DNA of 64,000 nt from Bifidobacterium bifidum ATCC 29521 = JCM 1255 = DSM 20456. Its GTDB lineage: Bacteria; Actinomycetota; Actinomycetes; Actinomycetales; Bifidobacteriaceae. Below are positions 1 to 9,024 of the stretch, piece after piece. The stretch is taken from positions 1,612,001 to 1,676,000 of the forward strand of contig NZ_AP012323.1 in the NCBI RefSeq assembly GCF_001025135.1. The letters run 5' to 3'. The notes beneath the pieces were generated by a model. That model had not been told where the DNA came from and searched no databases. It worked only from the letters and a program-made list of their open reading frames with translations. Position 1 is the stretch's first letter. Every line of letters starts with the position of its first letter. A program made the position numbers and the translations under genes.

Positions 1-2292
1 TTCCAGATCGAGCAGCCAGTCGGTTCCCTCCGCGATGGCGTCGGCAAGCGCCTCCCTGCTGTTCTGGAAGATGAGTTTGCGGTAGTTGAAGCCGTACATG
101 AGATCACGGCACACGTCGAGCTTTTCGAGGAATTTCGGATAGGCGGTCTCGGCGATGTTCATGTCGCCGTAATTGTGCTGGTCACGGCTGGTATAGTCCT
201 TCATCGCCCGCTTGAGCGCGCCTGCGATGCCAATGTAATCCACGACCAGACCGCCCTCCTTGCCCTTGCACACGCGGTTGACGCGGGCGATGGCCTGCAT
301 GAGGTTATGGCCCTTCATCGGCTTGAACACGTACATGGTGGACAGGCTGGGCACGTCGAAGCCGGTGAGCCACATGTCCACGACGATGGCGATCTTGAGG
401 GAATCGGAATCGTCCTTGAACCTGCGTTCCATCTCCTTCTTGTGCGTGGTGCCGCCGCACACGTCGAACCATTCCTCCGGATCCTGGTTCGACATGGTCA
501 TCACCACGCCGACCTTGTCTTTCCATTCGGGGCGCAGCTCCATGATCCTGTAGTAGATCTTCATCGCAATCGGCCGGCTGTACGCCACGATCAGGGCCTT
601 GCCGGCCAGGACGTCGGCGCGGTTGTTCTCGTAATGGTCCACGATGTCGCGGCACAATGCGTCGATGGTTTCAGGAGTGTCGAAGATGGCATCGAGGCCG
701 CCGAGGTCATGCTTGGACTTCTCCACGCTCGCCTCGTCGGCCTGGTCCGCGAACTCCTTGTAGACCGCGTCGATGCGGCCCAGCGCGTTCTCGTCAAGAT
801 GGAGCGAGACCACACGGCTTTCGTAGTAGACCGGCTTGGTGGACTCGTCCTCGACGGACTGGGTCATGTCGTACACGTCAATGTAGTCGCCGAAGATCTC
901 GCGGGTGTTGCGGTCATCCGTGGAGATCGGCGTTCCGGTGAAACCGATATAGGACGCGTTCGGCAGTGCCTTGCGCACGACACGGGCCGCGCCGACCGAC
1001 ACATGACCGTCCGCGTTGATCCGTTCGGTCAGGCCGTACTGGCCGCGGTGAGCCTCGTCCACCATCACCACAACGTTGCTCCGGTCGCACAACGGCTCGT
1101 CGCCGTCCGAGAACTTCTGCATGGTCGTGAAGATGATGCCGTTCGCCTCACGACCCTCAAGCAGTTCCTGAAGATTCCTGCGGCTCTCGGCCTGGACCGC
1201 CTTCTGGCGCAGGAACCTGGCGCAGCGGCTGAATTGTCCGAAAAGCTGGTCGTCGAGATCGTTGCGGTCGGTGATGACCACGATGGTCGGGCTTTCAAGA
1301 TAACGCTGCAGCAGATGTGCGAAGAACACCATCGAAAGCGATTTTCCGCTTCCCTGGGTGTGCCAGAACACGCCGATCCTGCCATCCCCATTGACGGCCT
1401 CTTCCGCTCTGACGATGGCTTTCCGCACCGCGAAATACTGGTGGTATGCGGCGATGATCTTCACGACCTTCTCGGAGGAATCGTTGAAGCATACGAAGTT
1501 TTGGATGATGTCGAGCAGCCGTTCCTTCGGGAGCATGCCGTCAATCATGGTGCTCCATGCCGCGGCTTTCGTTCCGGAATAGTCGCCGTCCGCCGACTTC
1601 CAAGCCACGTAACGGTCCTCGTCGGATGTGATCGTGCCGACCCTGGTCTGGGTCATATCGCTCATCACGCAGAACACGTTGGGCACGAACATGCTCGGTA
1701 TCTGCTTCATGTACTGGCGCAATTGCAGGTACGCGTGTGAAGCGTCCGTCTCCTCTCTCGACGGGGACTTCAGCTCGAACAACACCAACGGCATGCCGTT
1801 CACGAAAATGATGACATCGGGACGTTTCTCGGAATACTCCACGAACGTCCACTGGTTCACGACATGGAAATCGTTGTTCTCGGGATCGCCGAAATCAAGC
1901 AGCCGGACGATGTCATCACGCTCTTCCTTGCCGTCAAAGAAGTGCACTTCGACTCCTGATTGCAGGTAGTCATTGAATATCTCGTTGCGCTGCTCCAAGC
2001 TGCCGATCTCGACATTCTGAATCTTCCGGATGGCCTCCTCGACGGCTGCTTCCGGCAGATTTCTGTTGATTCGTCGCAACGCATCCGGGAGAATATCAGG
2101 AAGGAATACGTCGCGATACGAATCGTCGGTGCGGCGAACATCGGGCCCGTACAGGTGCTCATATCCAAGTTTTTCCGTCATATGATCGATGATCAGATTT
2201 TCGTACCATTCCTCGTTCAACGGATCCATGGACGTGAAGTTGTTCAGAGAACACTCCGAGACCGTATGAGATTCGGCTTTGGAAACAGCCAT
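1..2292 (-). CDS. hsdR: Type I restriction enzyme R (motor/nuclease) subunit HsdR, partial (C-terminus off the left edge)
   Basis: ATP-dependent DNA translocase and endonuclease subunit of a type I restriction-modification complex. About 764 N-terminal residues lie in the window; family members are usually about 1000 or more, so the C-terminus is beyond base 1. Reading the minus strand from the ATG at 2292 (upstream GGGGTGA), a PD-(D/E)xK-type nuclease segment ends in VVFELKSP near residue 170. Helicase motifs follow: Walker A TQGSGKS near 313, DEAH (MVDEAHRGQ) near 410, GFTGTP near 450, and late motifs WLTGFDVPS and QAIARVNRV near 660-690. The frame is open to the edge. The HsdM and HsdS partners are not in view and would be expected further left. 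No lesion is visible in this part. Confidence 0.93.
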   Translation of the reverse strand, partial: MAVSKAESHTVSECSLNNFTSMDPLNEEWYENLIIDHMTEKLGYEHLYGPDVRRTDDSYRDVFLPDILPDALRRINRNLPEAAVEEAIRKIQNVEIGSLEQRNEIFNDYLQSGVEVHFFDGKEERDDIVRLLDFGDPENNDFHVVNQWTFVEYSEKRPDVIIFVNGMPLVLFELKSPSREETDASHAYLQLRQYMKQIPSMFVPNVFCVMSDMTQTRVGTITSDEDRYVAWKSADGDYSGTKAAAWSTMIDGMLPKERLLDIIQNFVCFNDSSEKVVKIIAAYHQYFAVRKAIVRAEEAVNGDGRIGVFWHTQGSGKSLSMVFFAHLLQRYLESPTIVVITDRNDLDDQLFGQFSRCARFLRQKAVQAESRRNLQELLEGREANGIIFTTMQKFSDGDEPLCDRSNVVVMVDEAHRGQYGLTERINADGHVSVGAARVVRKALPNASYIGFTGTPISTDDRNTREIFGDYIDVYDMTQSVEDESTKPVYYESRVVSLHLDENALGRIDAVYKEFADQADEASVEKSKHDLGGLDAIFDTPETIDALCRDIVDHYENNRADVLAGKALIVAYSRPIAMKIYYRIMELRPEWKDKVGVVMTMSNQDPEEWFDVCGGTTHKKEMERRFKDDSDSLKIAIVVDMWLTGFDVPSLSTMYVFKPMKGHNLMQAIARVNRVCKGKEGGLVVDYIGIAGALKRAMKDYTSRDQHNYGDMNIAETAYPKFLEKLDVCRDLMYGFNYRKLIFQNSREALADAIAEGTDWLLDLE

Positions 2293-2817
2293 TGCTCACC
2301 CCACAAACATATGGATTCTCACGCAAACCACCTTTCGGTTAGTCTATCAACCAGCCTATCGTTTGGGTGTAATCAACATGGTTGCCGCAGATTTCTAGTG
2401 GCGGTTGCAACACCTGAAGTTTGAGTGGCCTTCCGCGGTCGCGTTGTTGGTTGTTGAGGTTATCACACGGCGTTGAGCCTGAAACCACGACACAAAACCT
2501 TCAGGCGTTGCAACCACCACTAGAATCCTCCTCACATCATGCCCAACTCCAAACGCGAAGTTAAAACATGTGATGAATTTGCGCGATAACCGGCATGACG
2601 GATGAAGACAATGCATCTTTAACCATGTGAGAGCGAAGAAACGCCATATTCAAAAACTGCATGCCGACCGCATTGAACAGTTGAATAAATACCTGACGCA
2701 ACCTTTATAGCATAACGCGGAACAACAAAAGAGGTCCCGCCGTTGAACGGCAGGACCACTTCATGCATTCCACGCGCCCGTGCGTCACGCAGCCGGCACG
2801 GTCGGCTCACCACGGCA
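2293..2817. other. Gene-free 525 bp between hsdR and ileS
   Basis: No convincing reading frame is present on either strand; the short frames lack ribosome binding sites and family resemblance. It holds the 5' flank of hsdR, the 3' flank of ileS and an imperfect inverted repeat listed separately. The base composition is more AT-rich than that of the flanking genes. Confidence 0.6.
2393..2525. repeat. 133 bp element bounded by 27 bp imperfect inverted repeats
   Basis: The left arm at 2393-2419 and the right arm at 2499-2525 are reverse complements at 25 of 27 positions, starting TTCTAGTGG on each side. The 79 bp between them has only weak internal symmetry and no reading frame. The layout resembles a miniature inverted-repeat element or a large cruciform. 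No flanking target duplication is obvious. Confidence 0.65.
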
Positions 2818-5800
2818 TCACGCCTTGGCGACCTCCACGCCCAGCTCGGCACCTTCCTTCACCGCGAAGGAGGTGGCCAGCGTCTCATGGGCGATCAGAT
2901 CGCGGAACCGCTCGACATCGGCCACATTGGCGGACGGCACGGTCAGCACCAGGGCGATGCGATCGGCGATGTCCAGGTCGGCGGCCTTGCGGGCGTCCTG
3001 CACGGCGCGAATCACGTCGCGGGCGTAGCCCTCGGCCTCCAGGTCGGCGGTCAGCACGGTATCGAGGATCACGAAACCGCCGGTGGGCAGAGCGGCCGAC
3101 ACGGAAGCGTCGACCTCGGCGGCGTTCTCCTCCTCCACGCGGTTGATTAGCTCGTATTCGCCAGCCTCCAGCGCAACCTCGCCGTTCGGCGTCTCGACGA
3201 CCGGAGCACCGGTCGCGGCATCGACGTGCCAGGCACCGGTCTTGGACGCCTTGATGGCGAACTGGACCTGCTTGCCGAGGCGCGGGCCGGCGGCGCGGGC
3301 GTTGACCTTCAGCTCGTGCACGATCTTCAGCCCCTGCGAACCGGCATCCTCCATCGTGCAGAACTCAATATCCTTTATATTAAGCTCTGACTTGAGAATT
3401 TCGTCGTACGCCTTGACGGCGTCCACATCCTCGACCACGACGGTGAGCTTGGCGAGCGGCTGGCGCACACGGATCTGGGCGGCCTTGCGCAACGACAGAG
3501 TGCCGGAGACGATCTCACGCACCTTCTCCATCGCGTCCACCAGTGCCGGGTCGTCGACCAGCACACGGCCAAGCTCGGTCGCCTCACCGGTCTTCTCGTC
3601 CGAGACGTACGGCCAATCGGCCAGATGCACGGATTCACCGCCGGTCAGGCCACGCCACACGGATTCGGACTCCATCGGGGCGAGCGGCGCGAGAACGCGC
3701 ATGAACACCTCAAGCACGGTGTACAGCGTGTTGAACGCGTTCGTGTCCTCCTTCCAGAAGCGGTCACGGGTGTTGCGGATGTACCAGTTGGTAAGCACGT
3801 CGATGAAGTCACTTGCCGCATCGCACGCGTCAGAAATCGCGAACTCGTCGAGCGACTTCTCTACACGCTCTACGAGCCTGCGGGTGCGGGCCAGCAGGTA
3901 ACGGTCCATCTCGGGCAGACCCGCCACCTCGTCCGCGCGCAGCTGACGGGCGTCGAAGCCGGCCCCGCCATTGGCCGCGTTCGCATACAGCGTGAAGAAG
4001 TAGTAGGAGCTCCACACCGGCAGCATGACCTGGCGCACGGTGTCGCGGATGCCCTCAGCGGTAACAATGAGGTTGCCGCCGCGCAGGATTGGTGACGACA
4101 TAAGGAACCAGCGCATGGCGTCGGAACCGTACTTGTCGAACACGCCGTTCACGTCCGGGTAGTTGCGCAGGTGCTTCGACATCTTCTGGCCGTCGGAACC
4201 GAGCACGATGCCGTGGCAGATCACGTTCTTGAACGCCGGGCGGTCGAACAGCGCGGTGGCCATCACGTGCAGCAGGTAGAACCAGCCGCGAGTCTGGCCG
4301 ATGTATTCGACAATGTAATCGGCCGGGAAGTGCTGCTCGAACTTCTCCTTGTTCTCGAACGGGTAGTGGAACTGCGCGAACGACATCGAACCGGATTCGA
4401 ACCAGCAGTCGAGCACGTCGCTGATACGGTGCATGTGGCTCTTGCCGGTCGGGTCGTCCGGGTTGACGCGCGTGAGGTTGTCGATCCACGGACGGTGCAT
4501 GTTGACGTTGCCGTCCTTGTCGCGCGGGTAGTCGCCGAAGTCGGCCTTGAGCTCCTCCAACGAACCGTACACGTCGACGCGCGGGTACTTCGGGTCATCG
4601 CTCACCCACACCGGGATCGGCGAACCCCAGAAGCGGTTGCGGGAGATCGACCAGTCGCGCGCGTTGGCGAGCCACTTACCGAACTGACCATCCTTGACAT
4701 TATCAGGAATCCAGTTGATCTGCTGGTTGAGCTCCAACAGGCGCGGCTTGATCTTCGTCACCGACACGAACCAGGAGCTCACAGGCTTGTAGATCAGCGG
4801 CGTGGCGCAACGCCAGCAATGCGGGTAGGAGTGCACATAGCTCTTCTCCTGGAACAGGATCGCGCGATGCTCGGCCGGGATCTCAGCCAGCGGGCCGTCT
4901 CCGTTGCGCAGGTTGCGCAGGATCGGCTTGTTCGCGTCGAACACGTACATGCCCTCGTAATCGGGGCACTGCGCGGTGAAGCGGCAGCCGGCGTCGAGCA
5001 CGTCAGTGCTCTTGATGCCGTGCGCGTTCAGCGTGTTCATATCGTCCTCACCATAGGGAGCCTGGTGAACCAGGCCGGTACCCTCGACGGTGTCTACGTA
5101 GTCCGCGGTAAAGATTTGGTAGCCTTCGGGCCCCGGCACGTTGCCCTCAGACTCGGCTTTGTCGCCAGCGAAGTACGGGAACACCGGCCAGTAACGCCAA
5201 CCGGCCATCTCGGAGCCCTTGAGCTCGCGCACGACCTCGTAATCCTCGCCGAGCTCCTTCTCGTACTTGGAGAGCAGGGGCTTGCCGAAGTAGAACTTCT
5301 TGCCGGCGTACTTGCCCTGCGTCGGGCGCACCTCGACATAGTCGATGTCAGCGCCGACGACGATTGCGAAGTTAGTGGGCACGGTCCACGGCGTGGTGGT
5401 CCAGAAGACCGCGTAGGCGTCCTCCTCGTCGCGCAGCTTCACGGCCACCGACACGGTGGTGTCCTGACGATCCTGATACACGTCGGCGTCCATGCGCAGC
5501 TCGTGCGCCGAAAGCGGCGTCTGATCCTTCGGGCAGTACGGCAGCACGCGGTAGCCCTGGTACGCCAGACCCTTCTCGTACAGCTGCTTGAACGCCCACA
5601 TCACCGACTCCATGTACGGGATGTTCAGCGTCTTGTACCCGTGCTCGAAGTCGACCCAGCGGGCCTGACGATGCACGTAATCCTGCCATTCGTGCGTGTA
5701 CTTCAGCACGGAGGCGCGGCAGGCGTCATTGAACTTGTCGATGCCCATCTTCTCGATCTGGTCGACCGAGTCGATGCCGAGCTCCTTCTGCGCCTCCAGC

Positions 5801-6144
5801 TCGGCGGGCAGACCGTGCGTGTCCCAGCCGAACACGCGGTTGACCTTGCGGCCCTTCATGGTCTGGTAGCGCGGGATCACGTCCTTCGCGTAACCGGTCA
5901 GCAGGTGGCCGTAGTGCGGCAGGCCGTTCGCGAACGGCGGGCCGTCGAAGAACACGAACTCGTTCTGGCTATGGTCGCCGGAAGGGTTGCGTTCAACGGA
6001 CTTGTTGAAGGTGTCGTCCTTGTCCCAATACTTCAGGACGGTTTCCTCCATGTTGGGGAAACTCGGGTTCGGCGCGACGCTGGCGGTCTCGCCGCCCTCG
6101 TTCGCCTTGGGATACACGTGGGAATTGGTGGTTTCGCTCACCAT
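2818..6144 (-). CDS. ileS: Isoleucyl-tRNA synthetase, long eukaryote-like (type 2) form
   Basis: Charges tRNA-Ile with isoleucine in the cytoplasm. The protein is 1108 residues, longer than the roughly 900-940 of the common bacterial type 1 form. The class I signature PPFANGLPHYGH is near residue 70, and the second signature reads KMSKHLRN near 650 instead of the canonical KMSKS. Between them lies the editing domain; the anticodon-binding domain follows in the C-terminal third. Type 2 enzymes are known to be poorly inhibited by mupirocin, so intrinsic resistance is a reasonable inference. The start at 6144 has a GGAGAG sequence just upstream. The gene sits behind a T-box leader (6365-6566) that should couple its expression to uncharged tRNA-Ile. 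Confidence 0.97.
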   Translation of the reverse strand: MVSETTNSHVYPKANEGGETASVAPNPSFPNMEETVLKYWDKDDTFNKSVERNPSGDHSQNEFVFFDGPPFANGLPHYGHLLTGYAKDVIPRYQTMKGRKVNRVFGWDTHGLPAELEAQKELGIDSVDQIEKMGIDKFNDACRASVLKYTHEWQDYVHRQARWVDFEHGYKTLNIPYMESVMWAFKQLYEKGLAYQGYRVLPYCPKDQTPLSAHELRMDADVYQDRQDTTVSVAVKLRDEEDAYAVFWTTTPWTVPTNFAIVVGADIDYVEVRPTQGKYAGKKFYFGKPLLSKYEKELGEDYEVVRELKGSEMAGWRYWPVFPYFAGDKAESEGNVPGPEGYQIFTADYVDTVEGTGLVHQAPYGEDDMNTLNAHGIKSTDVLDAGCRFTAQCPDYEGMYVFDANKPILRNLRNGDGPLAEIPAEHRAILFQEKSYVHSYPHCWRCATPLIYKPVSSWFVSVTKIKPRLLELNQQINWIPDNVKDGQFGKWLANARDWSISRNRFWGSPIPVWVSDDPKYPRVDVYGSLEELKADFGDYPRDKDGNVNMHRPWIDNLTRVNPDDPTGKSHMHRISDVLDCWFESGSMSFAQFHYPFENKEKFEQHFPADYIVEYIGQTRGWFYLLHVMATALFDRPAFKNVICHGIVLGSDGQKMSKHLRNYPDVNGVFDKYGSDAMRWFLMSSPILRGGNLIVTAEGIRDTVRQVMLPVWSSYYFFTLYANAANGGAGFDARQLRADEVAGLPEMDRYLLARTRRLVERVEKSLDEFAISDACDAASDFIDVLTNWYIRNTRDRFWKEDTNAFNTLYTVLEVFMRVLAPLAPMESESVWRGLTGGESVHLADWPYVSDEKTGEATELGRVLVDDPALVDAMEKVREIVSGTLSLRKAAQIRVRQPLAKLTVVVEDVDAVKAYDEILKSELNIKDIEFCTMEDAGSQGLKIVHELKVNARAAGPRLGKQVQFAIKASKTGAWHVDAATGAPVVETPNGEVALEAGEYELINRVEEENAAEVDASVSAALPTGGFVILDTVLTADLEAEGYARDVIRAVQDARKAADLDIADRIALVLTVPSANVADVERFRDLIAHETLATSFAVKEGAELGVEVAKA

Positions 6145-6364
6145 TGCTCTCCTCGATGTCGCATTGCACTGGTCCTACGGGAGCTGGCTATAGCGAACCA
6201 TTCACGGGAAGAACGGGGATTGAGACGGCCGTTCGCCACACCGGCGGCATATATGCGCCGGCGATGTCCTCGCGGCCGGAACCCTTGTTCCGCCCGGAAC
6301 GGCCGTCATGGCCATTCCCGCCTACGAGGACGATGATCGGCGGCATGCCCTCAGGCTGCCGACC

Positions 6365-6566
6365 GCCACCGCGGTACCACCTCGCTTGTCGCTCGCATCC
6401 GGCCATCCTAAGACGGCGAAAACTCGCGACCGCTTGTGTTCGGCTGTGACGGGCCGATCCCGTCGGTTCTACTCAGCTTCGTGCCGTCGACGTTCGATCG
6501 ACCGTCATGAAGCTTTTCTTCCGAAGACTCCCCGCTGATAACGGATCATCGCCTTGACTTCGGTGC
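6365..6566 (-). promoter_or_regulatory. T-box leader of ileS
   Basis: Reading the minus strand, the conserved T-box core GGTGGTACCGCGG lies at 6381-6369. The ACC/GG motif pairs with the acceptor end of uncharged tRNA. Upstream, an ATC triplet at 6539-6537, in a short purine-rich loop (TTATCAGC), is a plausible isoleucine specifier codon. This short Stem I is typical of actinobacterial ileS T-boxes, many of which act on translation. A candidate -10 box (TAGGAT) lies near 6571-6566. About 220 nt separate the core from the ileS start. Several GC-rich hairpins fall there, but there is no clear U-run terminator, so the output (translation or transcription) is not resolved. Confidence 0.85.
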
Positions 6567-6684
6567 ATATCCTAGCACGGTGTGTGGCCGACGGAACCGG
6601 GGTGTCCGCGAACGCCGTCGGCTCGCGGCCAGGCAATCATGCGAGGCCCGAAATCCGACCATCATGCCGGATGTACGCCGACGC

Positions 6685-7059
6685 TCAATCGCGCACGATG
6701 CTGCCGACGATCCCCGAGACAATGGACATGATGAGAGAGCCGAGCACCGCCCACCAGAACCCGTGCACCAGCACGCCAACACCGAACAGACTGATTGCCA
6801 ACCATGAGGCGAGCCGCATGAACAGCCAGTTGATGACCAGATACAGCAGCCCGAACGTGAGAATCGAAAACGGCAACGCGATCAGCTGCGTCACCGGCTT
6901 GATCGAGGCGTTGATCAGCGCCATGAACAGCGCGAACACTGCGATTCCCAAAATCGGAGGCTGCCCCACCGCGGTCATGCCGGGCAGAAGCACCACCATC
7001 ACCGCGGCCGCAACCGTCAGCACCAGCCATCGCATCAGAAAATCCTTCATGGCGCCCAT
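6685..7059 (-). CDS. Phage-holin-family (PF04020-like) small membrane protein
   Basis: A 124-residue integral membrane protein with four hydrophobic segments (about residues 10-28, 36-58, 62-84 and 92-118), ending in a short charged tail GSIVRD. Length, the NASIKP turn after helix 2 and the helix pattern match the widespread actinobacterial 4-TM 'phage holin family' proteins, whose role in the cell is not established; the name is historical and no phage genes surround it. A start at Met4 (7050) is also possible. It is read in the same direction as ileS but is separated from it by the T-box leader and its promoter. Confidence 0.75.
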   Translation of the reverse strand: MGAMKDFLMRWLVLTVAAAVMVVLLPGMTAVGQPPILGIAVFALFMALINASIKPVTQLIALPFSILTFGLLYLVINWLFMRLASWLAISLFGVGVLVHGFWWAVLGSLIMSIVSGIVGSIVRD

Positions 7060-7182
7060 CTTATGCCATCCAAGCCGTCACCGATCGGTTGCGATGTGCC
7101 GGTTCGGTGCATTCATCATATGTCGGGCACGATCATCGAGAACGATTGCACTTAAGGGCACAATCGCCGCCTAAAGACCCAG

Positions 7183-7210
7183 ACCACCCTCAGTCGGCTC
7201 CGCCGACAGC
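7183..7210. repeat. Short palindromic repeat, copy 1 (ACCACCCTCAGTCGGC type)
   Basis: Contains the perfect palindrome arms GTCGGC/GCCGAC (7193-7207) inside ACCACCCYCAGTCGGC...GCCGACAGC. Nearly the same word recurs at 8825-8852 on the other side of the aldehyde dehydrogenase. A second small imperfect palindrome (CTCCCGCCAGCAGGAG) follows directly. The layout resembles REP-type elements. Confidence 0.6.
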
Positions 7211-7315
7211 TCCCGCCAGCAGGAGCCAGCATGCAACTCCAATACGACGTCAGGGCGGAAATCGTCGATTACGTTCCGCGGATTCTTCGGCTACCATGCA
7301 AACAGGAGGACGACG

Positions 7316-8767
7316 ATGACTACAAAGGAAACGGCGGCGGCGACCACGACGAAGCAGGCAGCCGCCCGGCAACGGGCGTTCGCGCAACTGGACGCGACCT
7401 TCCGCTCAGGAGTCACCCGGCCACTGCGCTGGCGAAAGGCGCAACTCGACGCGATGGCCCGAATGCTGAGGCAGAATGCCACCGTCATCGCCCGTGCGGT
7501 ACGCGCCGACCTGGGCAAACCCGCCGCGGAGACCGCGCTGATGGAAATCGGGCTGGTGCTCGATGAGATTCGCTTCATCAAGCCACGCCTCGGCAGGTGG
7601 GCGGCGCGGCATCCCAAGCCGATGCATTACCTGCTGCAGCCCGCAGTCGGCTGGACAGTCGCCGAGCCGAAAGGCGTGGCGCTCATCATCTCGCCGTGGA
7701 ACTATCCGGTGCTGCTCAGTTTCGAGCCTATGGCGGACGCGATCGCCGCAGGCAATTGCGTGTGCATGAAACCATCGGAGCTGTCTCCGCACACCAGCGG
7801 CGTGATGGTGGACCTCATCGCACGGTACATGGACCCGCAGGCGTTCCGCGTGGTTCAGGGAGGACCGCAGGAGACGACAAAGCTGCTGGAGCAGCCGTTC
7901 AATCACATCTTCTACACCGGCGGAGGAAAAGTCGGTTCGATAGTCATGGCCGCCGCCGCGAAGCATCTCACACCGGTCACTTTGGAGCTCGGAGGCAAGT
8001 CGCCGGTGTTCGTCGACCGTACCGCGAACCTCGAAGTCGCCGCGCGGCGCATCGCCTGGGGGCGGTTCATCAACGCCGGGCAGACCTGCGTGGCACCCGA
8101 CTATGTGCTCGCAACGTCCGACGTCATCGAGCCGCTGGCAGGAAAGATCGCCAAGGCCGTCACGCGGTTCTTCGGCTCAGACCCGCAACATTCCGACAGT
8201 TTCGGACGCATCATCAACACCCGGCATTTCGACCGGCTGACTGCGCTGCTGCCCGATCCGAAGAACCCCGCCACCGGACGCACGGTATGCGGGGGCAATA
8301 CCAGACGCGATGACCTCTACATCGCACCGACCGTGCTATTGGGCGTCAAACCCGATGCGCTGGTGATGCAGGAGGAGATATTCGGCCCGATTCTGCCCAT
8401 TCTGGAAGTCGCCGACGCGAAGGCCGCAGTGGAATTCATCAACGCCCGGCCACGCCCGCTGTCGGCCTACGCGTTCACGGGCAGCAAGAGGGTACGGCGG
8501 ATGTTCGAGCGCGAAGTCAGTTGCGGAGCACTGGGATTCAACCTGCCGCTTGGCCATCTGATCTCCAGTCGGCTGCCGTTCGGCGGCGTGGGAGCTTCGG
8601 GCATGGGCTCATATCACGGCAAGGCCGGGTTCCTGGAGTTCAGTCATGTCAAGACCGTGGTCGGCAAGTCCGCGGTGCCGGATACGCTTTCGTTGGTGTA
8701 TCCGCCGTATGACGGCTTGAAGAAGATACTGATTTCGGCAGTCAGCCATACGCCGAGAGTGCGGTAG
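7316..8767 (+). CDS. Aldehyde dehydrogenase, class 3-like (NAD(P)-dependent)
   Basis: Oxidises an aldehyde to its acid with NAD(P)+; the physiological substrate cannot be told from sequence. The protein is 483 residues. The Rossmann-side motif SPWNYP is near residue 122, the glutamate motif ELGGKSP near 224 and the catalytic cysteine in GQTCVAPDY near 258. A C-terminal LPFGGVGASGMGSYHGK near 420-440 is typical of fatty/aromatic aldehyde dehydrogenases of the class 3 (CALDH/AlkH-like) group, which lack the extra C-terminal length of class 1/2. AGGAGG lies 5-7 nt before the ATG. It is a single-gene unit flanked on both sides by a short palindromic repeat family and followed by a hairpin at 8780-8801. 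Confidence 0.93.
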   Translation: MTTKETAAATTTKQAAARQRAFAQLDATFRSGVTRPLRWRKAQLDAMARMLRQNATVIARAVRADLGKPAAETALMEIGLVLDEIRFIKPRLGRWAARHPKPMHYLLQPAVGWTVAEPKGVALIISPWNYPVLLSFEPMADAIAAGNCVCMKPSELSPHTSGVMVDLIARYMDPQAFRVVQGGPQETTKLLEQPFNHIFYTGGGKVGSIVMAAAAKHLTPVTLELGGKSPVFVDRTANLEVAARRIAWGRFINAGQTCVAPDYVLATSDVIEPLAGKIAKAVTRFFGSDPQHSDSFGRIINTRHFDRLTALLPDPKNPATGRTVCGGNTRRDDLYIAPTVLLGVKPDALVMQEEIFGPILPILEVADAKAAVEFINARPRPLSAYAFTGSKRVRRMFEREVSCGALGFNLPLGHLISSRLPFGGVGASGMGSYHGKAGFLEFSHVKTVVGKSAVPDTLSLVYPPYDGLKKILISAVSHTPRVR

Positions 8768-8779
8768 CGGGACACGGCG

Positions 8780-8801
8780 CACCTCCCGCTGGCGGGAGGT
8801 G
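8780..8801 (+). terminator. Hairpin after the aldehyde dehydrogenase
   Basis: A perfect 22 bp palindrome (CACCTCCCGC paired with GCGGGAGGTG) starts 13 bp after the stop codon. It has no U-run, so it may act as a weak terminator, a 3' mRNA stabiliser or part of the adjoining repeat. Confidence 0.45.
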
Positions 8802-8824
8802 ACGTGCAGCGCCGGTGGGTGGTG

Positions 8825-8852
8825 ACCACCCCCAGTCGGCTCAGCCGACAGC
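8825..8852. repeat. Short palindromic repeat, copy 2
   Basis: Matches the copy at 7183-7210 (ACCACCCCCAGTCGGC, then GCCGACAGC). Its core palindrome GTCGGC/GCCGAC is at 8835-8849. It overlaps a second palindrome, GGGTGGTGACCACCC. Further weak symmetric sequence (GACGGGCTAAGC against GCTCAGCCCGTC) fills 8870-8965. Confidence 0.6.
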
Positions 8853-8980
8853 CCTTCGGCCCCTGCAATTATGGACGGGCTAAGCATGACTGTTCCGCTG
8901 GCTCATTGTCGTTCGCTCTTCGCCTACAAACAGCACCGCTGTTTGCTTGACGGCTCAGCCCGTCAACGGGGGCATAATGG

Positions 8981-9006
8981 AAAAGCCCCTCGCGATGAGG
9001 GGCTTT
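8981..9006 (-). terminator. Rho-independent terminator of the SPFH gene
   Basis: An AAAGCCCCTC/GAGGGGCTTT stem with a 5 nt loop, 19 bp past the stop codon at 9025. On the minus strand it ends in a short T-run (CTTTTCC). Confidence 0.85.
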
Positions 9007-9024
9007 ATCGATGAGTAGGACTTG

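Noticed and set aside
175-1740. Long plus-strand open frame opposite hsdR
   Set aside because: Antisense of clear helicase motifs; high GC creates long shadow frames. No family resemblance.
4171-6336. A 721-codon plus-strand open frame opposite ileS
   Set aside because: Antisense shadow of ileS with low-complexity Arg/Val/His composition; the sense strand carries the synthetase signatures.
6188-6406. A 72-codon minus-strand open frame in the ileS leader as a leader peptide
   Set aside because: It overlaps the T-box core, has no ribosome site and no run of isoleucine codons.
6685-7059. Holin-like protein as a sign of a prophage
   Set aside because: No other phage genes are nearby; this 4-TM family is chromosomal in most actinobacteria.
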